From contig SVFC01000015.1 in NCBI GenBank assembly GCA_015057035.1, positions 1-55,146 of the forward strand: a stretch of 55,146 nucleotides of DNA. Direction: 5' to 3'. Below are positions 51,862 to 55,146 of the stretch, piece after piece (position 1 is the first letter of the stretch; each line of letters starts with the position of its first letter). This stretch comes from Lachnospiraceae bacterium. Its GTDB lineage: Bacteria; Bacillota; Clostridia; Lachnospirales; Lachnospiraceae. The notes below the pieces were generated by a model. It ran no database searches, was not told the DNA's origin, and saw nothing but the letters and a program-made list of their open reading frames with translations. The translations under genes and the position numbers were made by a program.

Positions 51862-52719
51862 TTGGAATTAAGAAAATTACTGGGAATAAAAAGTGAAATA
51901 GGAAATATTCTTGATGGATTCGTGGATGAATACGAAGTGATACTAGTGGAAAATGCGGCGAAGTTACAATCCTATTGCGCAAAGATAAATTACGAGGACA
52001 ATGCTAGCGAATACCACACGGATGCCCTCCTCATCGCGGCCGCCGACGCTACCATCGCCATAGGAAAAGAATATGGAATTGCAACTATAGCATATATGAA
52101 TCCGGAGATTCCGAATCAGACGTATTCAGGCGTGGACATGATTGTTGAAGGATTTGAAGAGGTGGATGCAAAATTCTTAGAGAAGGTGTGGCAGAGATAT
52201 CATCATCTGCCTTGGGAGATTGCCAAGACACCACGTTGCATGATTAGAGAGTTATCTTTGGATGATTTGGATGCGTTGTTTGAATTGTATGGGGATGAGG
52301 AAATTACAAAATACACGGAAGGCTTATATCCATACGAAGAGGAAAAAGAATTTCAGAGAGCATACATTAACAATATGTATCGCTTTTATGGATATGGTAT
52401 GTGGCTTGTGTTCTCCAAGGAAACGGGCGAGTTGATTGGTAGAGCAGGACTGGAACACCGGGAATACAATGGAGAGACAGAACTGGAGTTAGGATACGTG
52501 ATTGGAACCAGATTCCAGCGACAGGGATATGCTACGGAGGTGTGCCAGAGAATCCTGGGAATTGCCAGGGAGATTACAGATTTTCCTAGAATTAACTGTC
52601 TGATAGAAGAAGAAAATAAAGCATCGATTGGTCTGGCAGAGAAGTTGGGATTTGTCTGGGAAGAAACTATGGATTTGCAAGGAAAAACGATGAAGCGATA
52701 TATTTATTCTTTCCAATAA
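51862..52719 (+). CDS. GNAT acetyltransferase with N-terminal HAD-like remnant
   Basis: About 285 aa. Residues about 1-120 resemble the back half of a HAD-like fold (LLIAAADATIAIGKEYGIATIAYMNP) but lack the DxD nucleophile region. The GNAT domain (about 130-285) starts MIRELSLDDLDALFELYGDEEI and has the CoA loop YVIGTRFQRQGYATEVC and EEENKASIGLAEKLGF. GGAG at 51850-51853 fits TTG 51862; GTG 51856, two codons earlier, has too short a spacing. The same HAD-remnant/GNAT layout is, as I recall, seen in other Lachnospiraceae; the substrate is unknown. Confidence 0.82.
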   Translation: MELRKLLGIKSEIGNILDGFVDEYEVILVENAAKLQSYCAKINYEDNASEYHTDALLIAAADATIAIGKEYGIATIAYMNPEIPNQTYSGVDMIVEGFEEVDAKFLEKVWQRYHHLPWEIAKTPRCMIRELSLDDLDALFELYGDEEITKYTEGLYPYEEEKEFQRAYINNMYRFYGYGMWLVFSKETGELIGRAGLEHREYNGETELELGYVIGTRFQRQGYATEVCQRILGIAREITDFPRINCLIEEENKASIGLAEKLGFVWEETMDLQGKTMKRYIYSFQ

Positions 52720-52767
52720 AAAATATAAAAATATTAGAAAAATATATGAAATAATCAAAGTAAATAA

Positions 52768-52796
52768 TTGCATTTAGAAAAACATAGTTTTATACT
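52768..52796 (+). promoter_or_regulatory. Promoter of the surface protein gene
   Basis: TTGCAT (52768-52773), 17-bp spacer, TATACT (52791-52796); GGAAAGGATGGG upstream of ATG 52839. Confidence 0.6.
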
Positions 52797-52838
52797 TTAG
52801 GTAAGCCATAAGGGCAATAAGGAAAGGATGGGAAAATT

Positions 52839-55124
52839 ATGAAAAAAAGAGTGTTAAGTATGATGCTAGTTCTGGTTATGATTCTGACAGCATCTCTTAC
52901 CACAGGCGTAGAGATTACGTTTGCAACAGAGTATGATGGCTGGCAGGAAGGGCTTGAATTGCTAGAAGGGGATACAGTTGTTATTGATGGCAATTCGTAT
53001 GCCTACGGTGGAGATGCTAGCGGTGGATTAAATATGACAAGTAATGCGGGTCCAGATGTGAATACCATATGGACAGCGGGTGCAGGGTATGTTTTGTTCC
53101 ATTACGCAGGAGAAGGTGATTCGAGAGTAGTTACAATTACACTGCATGATGCGACTATTGAGAAGGTAGGAGCAGACATTGAAGAGGCAGCGTTTTTTAT
53201 TCCATCAGAGTATGCTGTAAAAATGGTGTTGGAAGGAGAGAATCATATTACAAGCGATGGCACCGGCTTAGAGAGTTGCAGTTCTGAAAATACACCGGTC
53301 TTTGAGATTTCAGGAGAGGGAAGTCTGGACATTAAGGCGAGAAACTACGGTCTTTGCGTAAATCGCCTTACCGTGCTTAAGAGCGGAACGGTTCGCGTGG
53401 AAGCAACGGGGTGGGGGTATGCTGCAATTCATTTACGGGCAACAGATACCAGTGCATTTGCCGTAGAAGGTGGAACGCTGGTAGCAAAAGCAGAAGATGG
53501 TTTTGCTTTTGACGCTTATAGTGGAGATTTGACAATTACCGGCGGGAATGCAACGTTTGCCAACGCCGCAGGTGATGTTTCCATAGAGCTGGATGGTTCT
53601 GCCCGCGGAAAATTTACTGTTTCTAATGCGAAGGTAGATGTGCTCGGTGATATATCTATCTATAAGGTAGAGGATGCTACACACATAAGCCCGTATGTAG
53701 ATATTGCAGATACTGCAACCGGTACGGTCTTAGAAGCAACTGTTGTGTTGAACGATCAGAACATGAAATATGCAAGCTATGATGCGGAGGGTACGTTAAT
53801 CAAATCAGGTGTTATAGCATATAATTTCAATAGTGAAGAGTTTTATGACAAAGATGCTACATTAGAAGCAGACGGATATGCAATGGAATGGCTTTACGAC
53901 GACGCAGATGTGAAGGTGGGATATAAACTTACCATCGGTAAAGCATTACAGGCCACATTGGTGCTTCCGGAAAATTTAAGTGGTACTGTTGTGGTGACGG
54001 AAGATGTAGATTACCAAGGCTTTTGGTGGGACTATCTATTTGAAATGTCTGGTAATCCGGTCGACGAGTCTGATTCAATAACAGTTACCATTACCGGACC
54101 GGGTAGTATCAAGACGGATATGGATTTTGGTTTTTTTGCGGATGTAGATTTGATTCTTCAGGAGATTGATATTACTACAACTGCTGGTCTGTCGAGTATG
54201 AGCGGTAGTTTAAAACTGAAGGATGTCACCTATAATTTTGTGGGAGAGAAGCGCTCCACTGGACTTGGATCTCAAGGCGCAGCCTTGACAATTGAAAATA
54301 GTGAAATCTATATGGAAAACGTCGAATATGGAATACTGGTTTTCGGGGAAGATGCAGAGATTATTGATAGTGAAATAACCATTGTATGTCGGGAAGATGC
54401 CTCATCCGGGGGAATTTTCGTACAGTATGGAGAACTGGAAATTAATAAGAGTGTTGTGTCCATCTCAAAAGCAAAGACGGGAATTGACGCGGCTATGTCA
54501 GAGGACCACTGCCAGATGGTTATCAAGGACAGTGATGTTACAGTAGAAGCGAAAGACTTTGCGATTCATAGTGTTAATAAGATTGTGATTGATAATTCAA
54601 ATTGTAATTTACAGGTGTCCGGGGATGATGGAATGGCTATTATGTCATATGATGGAATAACCATTCAGAATGTTTTGAACGCAGATGATGTAGAAGTCGG
54701 AGAGATTGCAACGGGATATTATACTATCCTTGCGAACGGAAATCCGGTAAAGGCAGTTAAAATACAGACTCTTGCAGTATCTGATCTTGTGGTAGAAAAA
54801 ACGAAGACAGAATACAAAGTTGGAGATACATTAAATCTGGATGACATTACTGTAACAGCAAAATACAATGATGGAACAAGTAAAGCAGTAACAGCTTATA
54901 CAACAAATGCCTCAGCACTTGATATGAGCGTTGCAGGAGATAAGACATTAACCATTTCCTACACAGAAGATGGCAAGACTGTAACTAAGGACATTACTAT
55001 TGTAGTAGCAGCAAAAGGCATTACAGGAACTGGAGATGTAAGCCAGAACGGATATACACTCCTTCTTATGTTTGCAGCAGTTGCACTTGTTGCAGTGTGT
55101 GCTAAGAAGAGATTTGCAAAATAG
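52839..55124 (+). CDS. Secreted/surface protein with beta-helix-like repeats, Ig-like domain and C-terminal anchor
   Basis: 761-aa exported protein. Signal peptide about 1-30 (KKRVLSMMLVLVMILTASLTTG). The body (about 35-670) is rich in short strand repeats ending in Ser/Asn/Asp turns (GSLDIKARNYGLCVN, SEIYMENVEYGILVFG), as in right-handed beta-helix or carbohydrate-binding DUF4353-like proteins. An Ig-like domain (about 672-742, KTEYKVGDTLNLDDITVTAKYNDG) resembles Big_3. The C-terminus has a TGD sequence, a hydrophobic helix and KKRFAK, the layout of a sortase signal, but without a clean LPxTG; it may stay in the membrane. Function is not recognised; surface adhesion or polysaccharide contact is inference. 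Confidence 0.75.
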   Translation: MKKRVLSMMLVLVMILTASLTTGVEITFATEYDGWQEGLELLEGDTVVIDGNSYAYGGDASGGLNMTSNAGPDVNTIWTAGAGYVLFHYAGEGDSRVVTITLHDATIEKVGADIEEAAFFIPSEYAVKMVLEGENHITSDGTGLESCSSENTPVFEISGEGSLDIKARNYGLCVNRLTVLKSGTVRVEATGWGYAAIHLRATDTSAFAVEGGTLVAKAEDGFAFDAYSGDLTITGGNATFANAAGDVSIELDGSARGKFTVSNAKVDVLGDISIYKVEDATHISPYVDIADTATGTVLEATVVLNDQNMKYASYDAEGTLIKSGVIAYNFNSEEFYDKDATLEADGYAMEWLYDDADVKVGYKLTIGKALQATLVLPENLSGTVVVTEDVDYQGFWWDYLFEMSGNPVDESDSITVTITGPGSIKTDMDFGFFADVDLILQEIDITTTAGLSSMSGSLKLKDVTYNFVGEKRSTGLGSQGAALTIENSEIYMENVEYGILVFGEDAEIIDSEITIVCREDASSGGIFVQYGELEINKSVVSISKAKTGIDAAMSEDHCQMVIKDSDVTVEAKDFAIHSVNKIVIDNSNCNLQVSGDDGMAIMSYDGITIQNVLNADDVEVGEIATGYYTILANGNPVKAVKIQTLAVSDLVVEKTKTEYKVGDTLNLDDITVTAKYNDGTSKAVTAYTTNASALDMSVAGDKTLTISYTEDGKTVTKDITIVVAAKGITGTGDVSQNGYTLLLMFAAVALVAVCAKKRFAK

Positions 55125-55146
55125 TATATTGTAAGACCTATAATAA

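Overview
The window reads as a stretch of chromosome from a low-to-moderate GC Firmicute, most likely a member of Lachnospiraceae (Clostridia). The pointers are gene content and style rather than any marker search: AGGAGG-type ribosome binding sites, several TTG/GTG starts, consensus sigma-A promoters, U-tract terminators, and families common in gut and rumen Lachnospiraceae (B12-binding radical SAM with a DUF4080-like tail, DUF815 ATPase, DUF4956 plus VTC, VanW, DUF975, a HAD-remnant/GNAT fusion, and an all-in-one PTS operon). The genus cannot be fixed from this sequence alone. I see no prophage, CRISPR array, rRNA operon or complete insertion sequence; the only mobile-type gene is an Rpn/PD-(D/E)XK protein.

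Layout. 1-803: 3' part of an rRNA uracil methyltransferase, then a convergent zinc-ribbon membrane protein (855-1949). 2159-7021: a PurF-like protein whose glutaminase site looks dead, a 76-aa protein coupled to a radical SAM/B12 enzyme, endonuclease III and a DEDDh exonuclease. 7018-9437: a membrane-anchored unknown, a 36-aa membrane peptide and a VanW protein. 9498-16030: an AIR-synthase-like protein, Lrp regulator, aminotransferase, TrmL, the ECF energizing module (EcfA1-EcfA2-EcfT) and TruA. 16093-17180: the rplM-rpsI operon with a consensus promoter and a long leader. 17181-19197: a structured non-coding stretch, an Rpn nuclease and a frameshifted DUF975 gene. 19278-24716: methyltransferase, GNAT, ABC-F, a 134-bp compound palindrome and convergent oligoendopeptidase F. 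24851-29895: a membrane diguanylate cyclase, methyltransferase, glycogen debranching enzyme and a small XRE regulator. 30006-30909: an SDR oxidoreductase and tRNA-Pro(CGG).

31032-37654 is the clearest regulatory unit: a promoter, a ribonucleic antiterminator overlapping a terminator, a LicT/BglG-type antiterminator, then EIIA(Glc), HPr, EIICB, NagA, enzyme I and a HIT protein. The operon encodes a whole phosphotransfer chain from PEP to sugar, probably for N-acetylglucosamine or glucose, and is set up to control its own transcription. Its HPr has Gly at the usual Ser46 position. Next come DUF4956 and a VTC-type polyphosphate polymerase, divergent from a Na+/phosphate symporter-PhoU fusion, which suggests a phosphate/polyphosphate module.

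41246-48622: DUF815 ATPase, a second ABC-F protein, the ribosome hibernation factor with a promoter placed in the loop of the upstream terminator, an unknown, and a GH43 arabinanase lipoprotein with an 18-copy hexapeptide linker and a LamG domain. 48721-55124: Ddl and MurF (cell-wall D-Ala-D-Ala branch), cyclophilin, a HAD-remnant/GNAT fusion and a large secreted surface protein.
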